A DNA stretch of 6,982 bases. Origin: JBBQYA01 sp038209155 (GTDB taxonomy: Bacteria; Bacteroidota; Bacteroidia; Sphingobacteriales; Sphingobacteriaceae). The first letter of the stretch is position 1. Each line of letters starts with the position of its first letter. Below are positions 1 to 5,432 of the stretch, piece after piece. The notes below the pieces were generated by a model. The model was not told where the DNA came from, searched no databases, and saw only the letters and a list, made by a program, of their open reading frames with translations. Where the stretch lies: positions 1 through 6,982 of the forward strand of contig JBBQYA010000117.1 in NCBI GenBank assembly GCA_038209155.1. The letters run 5' to 3'. Made by a program: the position numbers and the translations under genes.

Positions 1-137
1 TCTTCTTTAGTGAGATTTTCTTGAATATCTACTTCGCCGAGATTTACGGAAATTGGATGGAGATTTTTGCTCTCTAGCTGAGCTTTTACAACCATTTTGC
101 ATCTGCTGCAAACCATGTTTTTGATGTAGAGTTTCAT
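1..137 (-). CDS. HMA-like CxxC domain protein, probably N-terminus of an AraC-type regulator (partial)
   Basis: Only the first 45 codons are in the window; the gene continues past the left edge. It starts at an ATG (137-135) and reads MKLYIKNMVCSRCKMVVKAQ, followed by LHPISVNLGEVDI. The MVCSRC segment has the spacing of the metal-binding CxxC loop in heavy-metal-associated (HMA) domains: beta strand, CxxC at residues 10-13, then a helix. From family knowledge, Bacteroidota carry many short proteins and AraC-family regulators that open with almost this pattern (KNMVC.RC...V, then LG.V.). I infer either a stand-alone HMA-like protein or a regulator with a C-terminal AraC helix-turn-helix; the deciding part is outside the window. 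A sensing or metal-handling role is a guess. It lies downstream of the amidohydrolase on the same strand, 143 bp away, and has its own candidate -7 element, so it is probably a separate transcript. Confidence 0.75.
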   Translation of the reverse strand, partial: MKLYIKNMVCSRCKMVVKAQLESKNLHPISVNLGEVDIQENLTKE

Positions 138-164
138 TGATTTCTAACCAATTTGTTTAATTAG

Positions 165-172
165 CAAATTTA
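165..172 (-). promoter_or_regulatory. Candidate -7 element (TAAATTTG) for the HMA-like gene
   Basis: On the minus strand this reads TAAATTTG, an exact match to the Bacteroidota -7 consensus TAnnTTTG, and ends 27 nt before the ATG at 137. That would give a leader of roughly 20-25 nt. No clear TTG or TTTG -33 element lies at the usual distance; the nearest is a TTTC. The motif is common by chance in AT-rich DNA, so this is a weak call. Confidence 0.35.
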
Positions 173-280
173 AAGAAATGTAGTTATTTATCGAAATGAA
201 AACTGTTTGAAGTGTTTTGCAACTAAATCTCCAATTTAAAAAAACAACCAAATACTTATTATTTGCTCAATAATTCCTTT

Positions 281-1453
281 TTAAATTAATCTCTTAATCA
301 TATTGTTAGCAGCAATTGTTTTTTTATTGTTGGAATCAAAGTCAATTCCTACCAAACCAGGTTTTTTTCCGATTTCTATGGTTCCTAATTCGTTTTCCAT
401 TTCTAAAAATTTAGCACCGTTAATTGTTGCCCAAGTCAATAGTTCTTCTAATTGGATGGAGGGAAAATGTTTATTTAAGGTGATAATTTCTTCCAAAATA
501 CTTAATTGAGAATTGGAGGCAAGGCTGTCTGTCCCGATGGTTTTTAAGCAAAAATCATTTTTTAGTAATTCTAAATTTGGTAATTGATTTTCGATATATA
601 GATTGGCATTGGGACAAATGCACCAAAATAAATTGGAATTAGTTTGGCTGGCAAATTCTATATCTGCTTTATCAGTAAAAGTATTATGAACTAATTGCAT
701 TTTTTGATTGGAGGAAATCCATGGCAAATAGGTTTGTAAAGAGGTAGATCCTGATGCTTGAAAGTAATCTATATTAATTCCGAAATTAGAATATAAAGAA
801 TTAAAATCACCTGTTTTTGAAAGATAGAATTTATTCTCTTCATCACTTTCTTGATTGTGAATAGTAAATATAGTTTTATGTGGATTTCTTTTAGAATTTA
901 ATTCATCAAATAATTTTTTGGAAACAGAATAAGGTGCATGTGGGGTAATACTAAATGGAAGGTTGTTTAATTTTTTTCCTAAAAGAATGGCATCGGCTAA
1001 AATCTTTTTGGCATCAGCAGGGTTGAAACCAAAAACTTCTAAGAAGGTGTAATATGCTATTTTTGATTGATTTTTTTGATTAAAACTAAGATCGGAATTT
1101 GAAATATCTGCGACAGCAACTATTCCATTTTCATACATTTCGCGATCAGCATTTTCTATGCAAGAATTAATTTCATCTAATTCTGTGTTTTTTCTTTGCT
1201 GCTGAACAGACTTAATAAATTCTACTAAACCTGTTTTTTTTGGTATTTTATTTTTTAAATAGGAAAGCTCTAAATGACAATGAGCATTGATAAATCCTGG
1301 ACAAATAATTCCATTTATGAATTGAACATCGGAATCTAATTTGTCAAAAGTTTCTATGGATAAAATCTTGCCTTCTTCATTTGTTTTAATCAAACCATTT
1401 TGGATTATTCCGTGGCTGATGGTGTAAATTTCGGAAGCGGCAAACTTTAGCAT
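281..1453 (-). CDS. Metal-dependent amidohydrolase, aminofutalosine/adenosine deaminase-like
   Basis: A 390-residue, full-length member of the amidohydrolase superfamily (cytosolic TIM-barrel hydrolases), nearest in feel to the SsnA/MtaD/chlorohydrolase group and to the aminofutalosine deaminases of the futalosine menaquinone route. Visible metal-site residues, numbered from the ATG at 1453: the HxH of PGFINAHCHLEL (H58, H60), PHAPYS around H172, H199 in IHNQES, H256 in LVHNTF, and D309 in GTDSLASN. These fit one metal ion held by HxH, H199 and D309, with H256 in the catalytic site. The C-terminal ELGTIEIGKKPGLVGID is the usual composite-sheet return after the barrel. The open frame extends to a TTG at 1474, but the ATG at 1453 matches the usual family N-terminus (MLKFAASEIYTI), and a promoter-like sequence overlaps the extra codons. 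The substrate cannot be read from sequence; aminofutalosine, adenosine-like or other amino-heterocycle deamination are all possible. The family is sure, the substrate is not. Confidence 0.9.
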   Translation of the reverse strand: MLKFAASEIYTISHGIIQNGLIKTNEEGKILSIETFDKLDSDVQFINGIICPGFINAHCHLELSYLKNKIPKKTGLVEFIKSVQQQRKNTELDEINSCIENADREMYENGIVAVADISNSDLSFNQKNQSKIAYYTFLEVFGFNPADAKKILADAILLGKKLNNLPFSITPHAPYSVSKKLFDELNSKRNPHKTIFTIHNQESDEENKFYLSKTGDFNSLYSNFGINIDYFQASGSTSLQTYLPWISSNQKMQLVHNTFTDKADIEFASQTNSNLFWCICPNANLYIENQLPNLELLKNDFCLKTIGTDSLASNSQLSILEEIITLNKHFPSIQLEELLTWATINGAKFLEMENELGTIEIGKKPGLVGIDFDSNNKKTIAANNMIKRLI

Positions 1454-1456
1454 AGA

Positions 1457-1488
1457 CAAATGTATAGGATTCAAATACGGTTGAACAA
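1457..1488 (-). promoter_or_regulatory. Bacteroidota-type promoter for the amidohydrolase gene
   Basis: On the minus strand: TTG (1488-1486), 21-nt spacer, TACATTTG (1464-1457). This fits the TTG-N(17-23)-TAnnTTTG pattern known for primary sigma factor promoters in this phylum. The -7 element ends only 3 nt before the ATG at 1453, so the transcript would start at or almost at the start codon. It also makes the upstream TTG start at 1474 unlikely, since that codon would lie inside the promoter. Confidence 0.45.
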
Positions 1489-1578
1489 GATTATGTTTTA
1501 AAATCTAAAAATCAATGATCAGGCTTGTAAAATTTATTTAATCAAAGGAATGAATTGGAATGCTTATTTTTGAGGATC

Positions 1579-2652
1579 ATGTCAATAGTAAAAAAACAAG
1601 ATATCCGAAGTTTAGATTTAACAGCTCTGCAGGGTATTTTTAAAGAAATGGGAGAATCTAATTTCAGAGCCAAACAAGTGTATGAATGGCTTTGGCAAAA
1701 GTCTGCCATTAGTTTTGATGAGATGAGCAATTTGTCTAAAGTTTTGCGTGAAAAATTGAATGAAGATTTTGAAATACGTGCGGTAAAAATTGGAAAACAG
1801 CAGAAAAGCTCTGATAGAACGATAAAAAACACGTTTACACTTTTTGACGGAAACATAATTGAAGGTGTTTTGATACCAACTCAAGATCGGATGACGGCTT
1901 GTGTTTCTTCTCAGGTGGGTTGTAGTTTAACTTGCAAATTTTGTGCAACTGGCTATATGGATCGGAAAAGAAATTTGAATGCTGATGAAATTTATGACCA
2001 AGTAGTTTTGATAGATAGACAGGCTAGGGAAAATTATCAAATTCCGCTATCCAATATTGTGTATATGGGAATGGGGGAGCCTTTATTGAATTATTCAAAC
2101 ATGATGAAGTCTATTGAAAAAATAACTTCCCCAGATGGATTGAATATGGCGGCAAAGCGAATAACGGTTTCGACGGCAGGCATTGCAAAAATGATTAAAA
2201 AACTGGGCGATGATGGAGTGAGATTTAATCTTGCCCTTTCTCTACATGCGGCAAATGATGTGAAAAGAAATGAGATCATGCCGATTAATGAACAAAATTC
2301 GCTGGAATCATTAGCCGAAGCGTTGAAGTATTTTTATGAAAAAACCAAAACACATGTTACGTTTGAATACATTGTTTTTGATGGTTTTAATGATGAAATA
2401 ATTGATGCTAAAGAATTAGTTACTTTTTGCAAAAATGTGCCTTGCAAAGTAAATTTAATTGAATATAATCCTATTGAATTTGCAGATTTCAAAAACGCTG
2501 GAGTAGATAAAATAGAAGCATTTGCAGATTATTTAAGAAACCATCAGATCAATGTAAACATCCGAAGGAGTAGGGGAAAAGATATTGATGCGGCTTGCGG
2601 ACAATTGGCAGTTAAGGAACAGAACTATGAAAAACAAAAATTTCCTATCTGA
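1579..2652 (+). CDS. rlmN: Dual-specificity RNA methyltransferase RlmN (23S rRNA A2503-C2 / tRNA A37-C2)
   Basis: Radical SAM enzyme that methylates C2 of A2503 in 23S rRNA and of A37 in certain tRNAs, supporting translation accuracy. At 357 residues it has normal family length. Numbered from the ATG at 1579: an N-terminal RNA-binding helical part (FRAKQVYEWLW, about residues 29-39), the CX3CX2C cluster-binding motif C115/C119/C122 in VGCSLTCKFCATGY, the SAM-binding GMGEP (164-168), and the two catalytic cysteines expected by comparison with E. coli C118 and C355: C108 in ACVSSQ and C340 in AACGQL. All key residues are present. The frame is open back to a TTG at 1555, which has an AAAGGA 5 nt upstream, but the ATG at 1579 places MSIVKKQDIRSL where family members begin, so I chose it. 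RlmN rather than the resistance enzyme Cfr is inferred from chromosomal context and overall match. It overlaps comF downstream. Confidence 0.96.
   Translation: MSIVKKQDIRSLDLTALQGIFKEMGESNFRAKQVYEWLWQKSAISFDEMSNLSKVLREKLNEDFEIRAVKIGKQQKSSDRTIKNTFTLFDGNIIEGVLIPTQDRMTACVSSQVGCSLTCKFCATGYMDRKRNLNADEIYDQVVLIDRQARENYQIPLSNIVYMGMGEPLLNYSNMMKSIEKITSPDGLNMAAKRITVSTAGIAKMIKKLGDDGVRFNLALSLHAANDVKRNEIMPINEQNSLESLAEALKYFYEKTKTHVTFEYIVFDGFNDEIIDAKELVTFCKNVPCKVNLIEYNPIEFADFKNAGVDKIEAFADYLRNHQINVNIRRSRGKDIDAACGQLAVKEQNYEKQKFPI
2614..2618 (+). promoter_or_regulatory. Shine-Dalgarno site (AAGGA) for comF inside rlmN
   Basis: AAGGA lies 8 nt before the ATG at 2627, within the last codons of rlmN. It is one of the few good Shine-Dalgarno sites in the window. 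It decides the comF start against the in-frame upstream TTG/ATG at 2585/2588, which would overlap rlmN by 65 nt or more and have no such site. Confidence 0.6.
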
Positions 2653-3322
2653 TTTTGTTAGTTTATTTTACCCAGAATTATGTGCTGCTTGTGGCAATAA
2701 CTTATACAAAGGTGAGGATGTAATTTGTACCTATTGTAAGGTAAATTTCCCTTATACCAATTTTCATCTGCAAGAAGACAATCCACTTATTCGGCTTTTT
2801 TGGGGTAGAGTAGAAATTGATGCGGCCAGTGCATTTGTTTATTTCAGAAAAAACTCAAAAGTGCAACATCTTTTGCATCAGCTGAAATATAAAGGTAGGA
2901 CAGAAGTTGGAACAAAAATGGGTTTGCTTTATGGAAATCAATTAATAGAATCAAAAATTTTTAGTGATTCGGATTTAATTATACCAGTTCCGTTGCATCC
3001 AAAAAAAGAATTAAAAAGAGGGTTCAATCAAAGTGATTTTTTTGCAAATGGTCTTTCAGAATCAATGAATAAACCTGCCTACTGCAAAATTTTAGTTAGA
3101 ACAAAAAATACAGAAACTCAAACTAAAAAATCTAGATATGGCAGATTTCAAAATGTGGACCGGCTTTTTGAAGTAATAAATTTAGAATTGATAAAAGAAA
3201 AAAATATTTTACTAGTGGATGATGTTCTTACTACGGGCTCAACTTTAGAATCCTGTGCAGCGGCACTTTTGGAAGCAGGAGCCAAAAAAATCAATGTTGC
3301 AACCATCGCTTGCGGTCAATAA
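2627..3322 (+). CDS. comF: ComF family phosphoribosyltransferase-like protein
   Basis: A 231-residue ComF-family protein, the usual length. Numbered from the ATG at 2627: an N-terminal zinc-finger-like double CxxC (C19/C22 in LCAACG and C34/C37 in ICTYCK), the family block PVPLHPKKELKRGFNQS (about 120-136), a basic segment QTKKSRYGRFQNV (about 165-177), and the type I phosphoribosyltransferase PRPP-binding loop LLVDDVLTTGST (about 195-206) with its paired aspartates. ComF proteins are needed for DNA uptake in naturally competent bacteria such as Bacillus and Haemophilus and are cytoplasmic. Their enzymatic reaction is not established, and in Bacteroidota a competence role is an assumption. 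The gene overlaps the 3' end of rlmN by 26 nt and has a Shine-Dalgarno site inside rlmN, so the two are probably co-transcribed and translationally coupled. No competence genes are nearby. Confidence 0.92.
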   Translation: MKNKNFLSDFVSLFYPELCAACGNNLYKGEDVICTYCKVNFPYTNFHLQEDNPLIRLFWGRVEIDAASAFVYFRKNSKVQHLLHQLKYKGRTEVGTKMGLLYGNQLIESKIFSDSDLIIPVPLHPKKELKRGFNQSDFFANGLSESMNKPAYCKILVRTKNTETQTKKSRYGRFQNVDRLFEVINLELIKEKNILLVDDVLTTGSTLESCAAALLEAGAKKINVATIACGQ

Positions 3323-3328
3323 TACAAT

Positions 3329-3362
3329 TTTGGGTAGAGTTTAGCGTATTCATTTATATTTG
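3329..3362 (+). promoter_or_regulatory. Bacteroidota-type promoter for the beta-helix lipoprotein gene
   Basis: TTTG (3329-3332), 22-nt spacer, TATATTTG (3355-3362): both boxes match the phylum consensus exactly and at accepted spacing. It begins 7 nt after the comF stop codon. Transcription would start near 3366-3370, just at the ATG at 3367 and about 10 nt ahead of the ATG at 3379. There is no terminator between comF and this promoter, so read-through from rlmN-comF is also possible. Confidence 0.6.
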
Positions 3363-3378
3363 CCCAATGTTTCAAATT

Positions 3379-4764
3379 ATGCCTATTAAGTATTTCATTA
3401 TTTTCGGTTTGTGTTTTGTTTTCATGTATTCGTGCAAAGATCCTTTAGAAATTACTGATAGTCCCGATGCAAAACTCGAATTTTCAATAGATACATTATT
3501 GTTCGATACGATTTTCACTTCGATAGGTAGCACTACAGGAAGAATTATAATTCGGAATAAAAATAAAAGTGCAATTAATATTTCTAATATAAGATTAGGT
3601 GGAGGAGCAACTTCTTCTTACCGAATTAATATAGATGGAGTGCCCGGAGATAATCAATCAAATATTGAAATTGCAGGTAACGATTCTGCATTTATTTTTG
3701 TAGAAGTCACCATAAATCCAAATCTTGCCACTTTACCTTTTATCGTTTCAGACTCTTTACTTTTTCTTACTAATGGAAATAAGCAGCAAGTGCAGTTAGC
3801 AGCTTATGGTCAAAATGCAAGATTTTATAATGATAGCATCATTCCATGCAATACAACTTGGGATGCTACTTTACCTTATGTAATTTTCAGAGGAATTTTG
3901 GTGGATTCACTCTGCAAGCTTACGATTGAAAAAGGGGTTAAAGTTTATTTTCATAATAGTGCTCAATTATTTGTAAAAGGTACATTAGAAGTAAAAGGAG
4001 AATTAAATGATACAGTGGTTTTTCAAGGAGATCGATTAGAAAGTATTTATGTAGATGAGCCAGGGCAATGGAATAGTATTCAGTTTTTGCCAGGTAGCAA
4101 AGGCAATAGCATTAATTATGCAATCATAAAAAATGCAATTTTTGGAATCATTGCTGGCACTTATCCACTTTATGGTACTAAACCAGAAGTATTGGTAAGC
4201 AATTCTATTATTAAAAACATGAGCGCAACTGGTTTTTTTGGAATCAATGGAGTGATTAAATGTTACAATAATTTAATTTTTAACTGTGGGCAGTCTGCAT
4301 TTTTTGCACAGTTGGGGGGTGATTATGATTTAGCGCATACTACGATCGGAAATTTTAGTTTTTCTGGTTTTAATCGAAAATCTCCATCTGCCATATTCAC
4401 CGATAATCTTAAAATTTCCTCAACGGCGTTTGAGTTTAGCCCATTAAAAGTAAGATTAAGAAATAATATTATTTGGGGCAATTTAGAGGATGAATTATTT
4501 ATTTCTAAATTGGGTAGCCAGCCTATTGATAGTTTTATTGGGAATAATTTGCTACGGGTTGACAATCCCATATATGCCAATAATGGAAATATTTTAAATA
4601 AAGATCCTCTTTTTGAAAAAGCTGACAAAGAAAATTTTTTATTAAAAATAAATTCGCCAGCCATAGGTAAAGCATTGGATATTAGATCAGAAAATATACT
4701 ATTTGCAACAGATTTAAAAGGTAAATCACGTTCAGATATTTCAAATATTGGATGTTTGGAATAA
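3379..4764 (+). CDS. Lipoprotein with Ig-like region and right-handed beta-helix, function unknown
   Basis: A predicted 461-residue outer-membrane or surface lipoprotein. From the ATG at 3379 it opens with MPIKYF and a hydrophobic stretch ending at MYSC, so C19 would be the lipidated residue after signal peptidase II cleavage. The next residues, KDPLE, are charged and only loosely resemble a Bacteroidota surface-export signal. Residues about 30-150 look like an all-beta Ig-like region (LEFSIDTLLFDTIFTSIGSTTGRI; later GNDSAFIFVEVTI), with the SYRINIDGVPG turn common in Bacteroidota lipoproteins of this kind. From about 175 to the end it looks like a parallel beta-helix: short hydrophobic strands with N-rich turns (ISNIRL earlier; VSNSIIKNM, CYNNLIFNC, LRNNIIWGNL). 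It closes with INSPAIGKAL...DLKGKSR...NIGCLE, a known ending of such helices. An alternative start at 3367 adds MFQI; the promoter position favours 3379 slightly. Codons further upstream (to 3310) overlap comF and lie before the promoter. Function is unknown; beta-helix folds often bind or act on polysaccharide. Confidence 0.85.
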   Translation: MPIKYFIIFGLCFVFMYSCKDPLEITDSPDAKLEFSIDTLLFDTIFTSIGSTTGRIIIRNKNKSAINISNIRLGGGATSSYRINIDGVPGDNQSNIEIAGNDSAFIFVEVTINPNLATLPFIVSDSLLFLTNGNKQQVQLAAYGQNARFYNDSIIPCNTTWDATLPYVIFRGILVDSLCKLTIEKGVKVYFHNSAQLFVKGTLEVKGELNDTVVFQGDRLESIYVDEPGQWNSIQFLPGSKGNSINYAIIKNAIFGIIAGTYPLYGTKPEVLVSNSIIKNMSATGFFGINGVIKCYNNLIFNCGQSAFFAQLGGDYDLAHTTIGNFSFSGFNRKSPSAIFTDNLKISSTAFEFSPLKVRLRNNIIWGNLEDELFISKLGSQPIDSFIGNNLLRVDNPIYANNGNILNKDPLFEKADKENFLLKINSPAIGKALDIRSENILFATDLKGKSRSDISNIGCLE

Positions 4765-4814
4765 ATCAATTCTCAAATCGCAATCATTCGCACGCAATTT
4801 GAATAGAAAGTTAT

Positions 4815-4883
4815 GAGAGCGTAATTTTAAAACTGAGATTCGCAGGGTTTGTAAAAAACATTTACAACCCTGCGTTTTTTTTT
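4815..4883 (+). repeat. Terminator-bearing repeat, copy 1
   Basis: Begins GAGAGCGTAATTTTAAAACT and ends in nine T. By hand alignment it matches the copy at 4939-5005 in 61 of 69 columns, with two single-base gaps and six mismatches. The shared part includes about 26 nt upstream of the hairpin (GAGAGCGTAATTT...TGAGATT) that a plain terminator would not need, so this is a duplicated unit and not just two similar terminators. No flanking direct repeats or terminal inverted repeats were seen. Confidence 0.85.
4841..4883 (+). terminator. Rho-independent terminator of the lipoprotein gene (in repeat copy 1)
   Basis: Stem CGCAGGG (4841-4847) pairs with CCCTGCG (4868-4874). After one bulged T it continues with TTGTAAA (4849-4855) against TTTACAA (4861-4867), closing on a 5-nt AAACA loop. 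Nine T (4875-4883) follow directly. It stands 76 nt after the stop codon of the lipoprotein gene and is oriented to end that transcript. Confidence 0.88.
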
Positions 4884-4898
4884 GAGGTTATTTTCAAG

Positions 4899-4930
4899 TA
4901 ACGGTAACATTTCCTAACTCGTTCCCGTTA
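4899..4930. repeat. Imperfect inverted repeat between the two terminator repeats
   Basis: TAACGG (4899-4904) pairs with CCGTTA (4925-4930); after a 1x1 mismatch, AAC (4906-4908) pairs with GTT (4921-4923), leaving a 12-nt loop. It has no T-tract, so it is not a terminator. It may be an RNA hairpin or a protein-binding dyad, or chance. Confidence 0.35.
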
Positions 4931-4938
4931 AACATACC

Positions 4939-5005
4939 GAGAGCGTAATTTAAATTGAGATTCGCAGGGCCTGTAAATAAGATTTACTACCCTGCGTTTT
5001 TTTTT
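4939..5005 (+). repeat. Terminator-bearing repeat, copy 2
   Basis: Second copy of the unit at 4815, starting 124 bp further on in direct orientation and opening with GAGAGCGTAATTTAAATTGA. Differences from copy 1 lie mostly in the hairpin's upper stem and loop, while the outer stem CGCAGGG/CCCTGCG and the nine T are identical. The DNA between the copies (4884-4938) does not match the DNA before copy 1 by eye, so only the unit itself is duplicated. Confidence 0.85.
4963..5005 (+). terminator. Rho-independent terminator in repeat copy 2, facing dgkA
   Basis: CGCAGGG (4963-4969) pairs with CCCTGCG (4990-4996); an internal loop (3x2) is followed by GTAAAT (4973-4978) against ATTTAC (4982-4987) and a 3-nt AAG loop, then nine T (4997-5005). 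The T-tract ends 2 nt before the 3' end of the convergent dgkA gene. It can stop plus-strand read-through into dgkA antisense. On the minus strand the hairpin is followed by no T-run, so it is a poor terminator for dgkA itself. Confidence 0.8.
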
Positions 5006-5007
5006 AT

Positions 5008-5370
5008 TCAAAATCCTAAATAAGGATAAAACACCAAAAAGCCGATTATAGCAGACATAATTGCGCAAAATAAAACTGCCAACGCTGCTAAATCTTTGAT
5101 TATCCCAGCTTTTTGATTTTTTTCTGGCATTACCAAATCTGTTAGATTTTCGATTGATGTATTCATAATTTCAGCCAACAAAGTAGTCCCAATTGCGAAG
5201 AATACTGCCATCCATTCATATCTATTAATCTTGAAATAAATACCAAAAACGATTACAGAAAAGCCAATGCAAGTATGAATTCTGAAATTTCTTTCTTTAT
5301 AAACTATAGGAAAGCCTTGCAAGGCTGCCGAAACACTTTTAAAAAATTTGTTTTCTTTATAGTTGAACAT
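5008..5370 (-). CDS. dgkA: DgkA-family lipid kinase (diacylglycerol or undecaprenol kinase)
   Basis: A 120-residue integral inner-membrane kinase, the normal size. It phosphorylates a membrane lipid alcohol with ATP: diacylglycerol in E. coli DgkA, undecaprenol in the Gram-positive UdpK branch. Sequence cannot decide which applies here. Visible: an N-terminal amphipathic segment with ERNFRIH (26-32), three hydrophobic spans at about 33-46, 51-67 and 95-117, and the family signature AEIMNTSIENLTDLV (66-80), whose E67, N70, E74 and D78 correspond to the active-site residues of E. coli DgkA (E69, N72, E76, D80). IKDLAALAVL (91-100) matches the conserved K-D segment before the last span. The ATG at 5370 is the obvious start. 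It is divergent from pfkA across 62 bp and convergent with the lipoprotein gene. Its likely role is recycling lipid from envelope biosynthesis. Confidence 0.92.
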   Translation of the reverse strand: MFNYKENKFFKSVSAALQGFPIVYKERNFRIHTCIGFSVIVFGIYFKINRYEWMAVFFAIGTTLLAEIMNTSIENLTDLVMPEKNQKAGIIKDLAALAVLFCAIMSAIIGFLVFYPYLGF

Positions 5371-5432
5371 TTTTGTATGATATTTGAATTGATAATTGAA
5401 AGAAAGAATAATTTAATAAAAATAAAAATAGA
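5371..5432. promoter_or_regulatory. Divergent dgkA/pfkA intergenic promoter region
   Basis: These 62 bp must carry the 5' signals of both genes. On the plus strand it has 8 G and no C. GATATTTG (5379-5386) is one base off the -7 consensus on the plus strand, 46 nt before pfkA, but I found no well-spaced -33 box for it, and nothing better on the minus strand for dgkA. There is no Shine-Dalgarno for pfkA; its start is preceded by an A-rich run, as is common in the phylum. Confidence 0.4.

Noticed and set aside
258..274. ATTATT/AATAAT hairpin downstream of the amidohydrolase as its terminator
   Set aside because: The stem is only 6 A-T pairs and the minus-strand T-run begins 13 nt beyond it, too far for a rho-independent terminator.
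1550..1573. A seven-codon open frame (MNWNAYF) ending 5 nt before the rlmN ATG, with AAAGGA just before it, as a possible leader peptide
   Set aside because: The AAAGGA touches the ATG with no spacer, the peptide has no regulatory codon run, and no attenuator hairpin follows.
1542..1884. Two overlapping minus-strand open frames of 88-104 codons opposite rlmN
   Set aside because: They are antisense to conserved rlmN motifs, lack family features, and overlap each other in different frames.
3310..3378. N-terminal extension of the lipoprotein reading frame up to 3310
   Set aside because: It overlaps comF, lies upstream of and within the promoter, and would bury the lipoprotein signal peptide inside the chain.
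4323..4769. A 148-codon minus-strand open frame opposite the end of the lipoprotein gene
   Set aside because: It lies entirely antisense to the conserved beta-helix ending of the plus-strand protein, has no recognisable domain, and its composition is that of a shadow frame.
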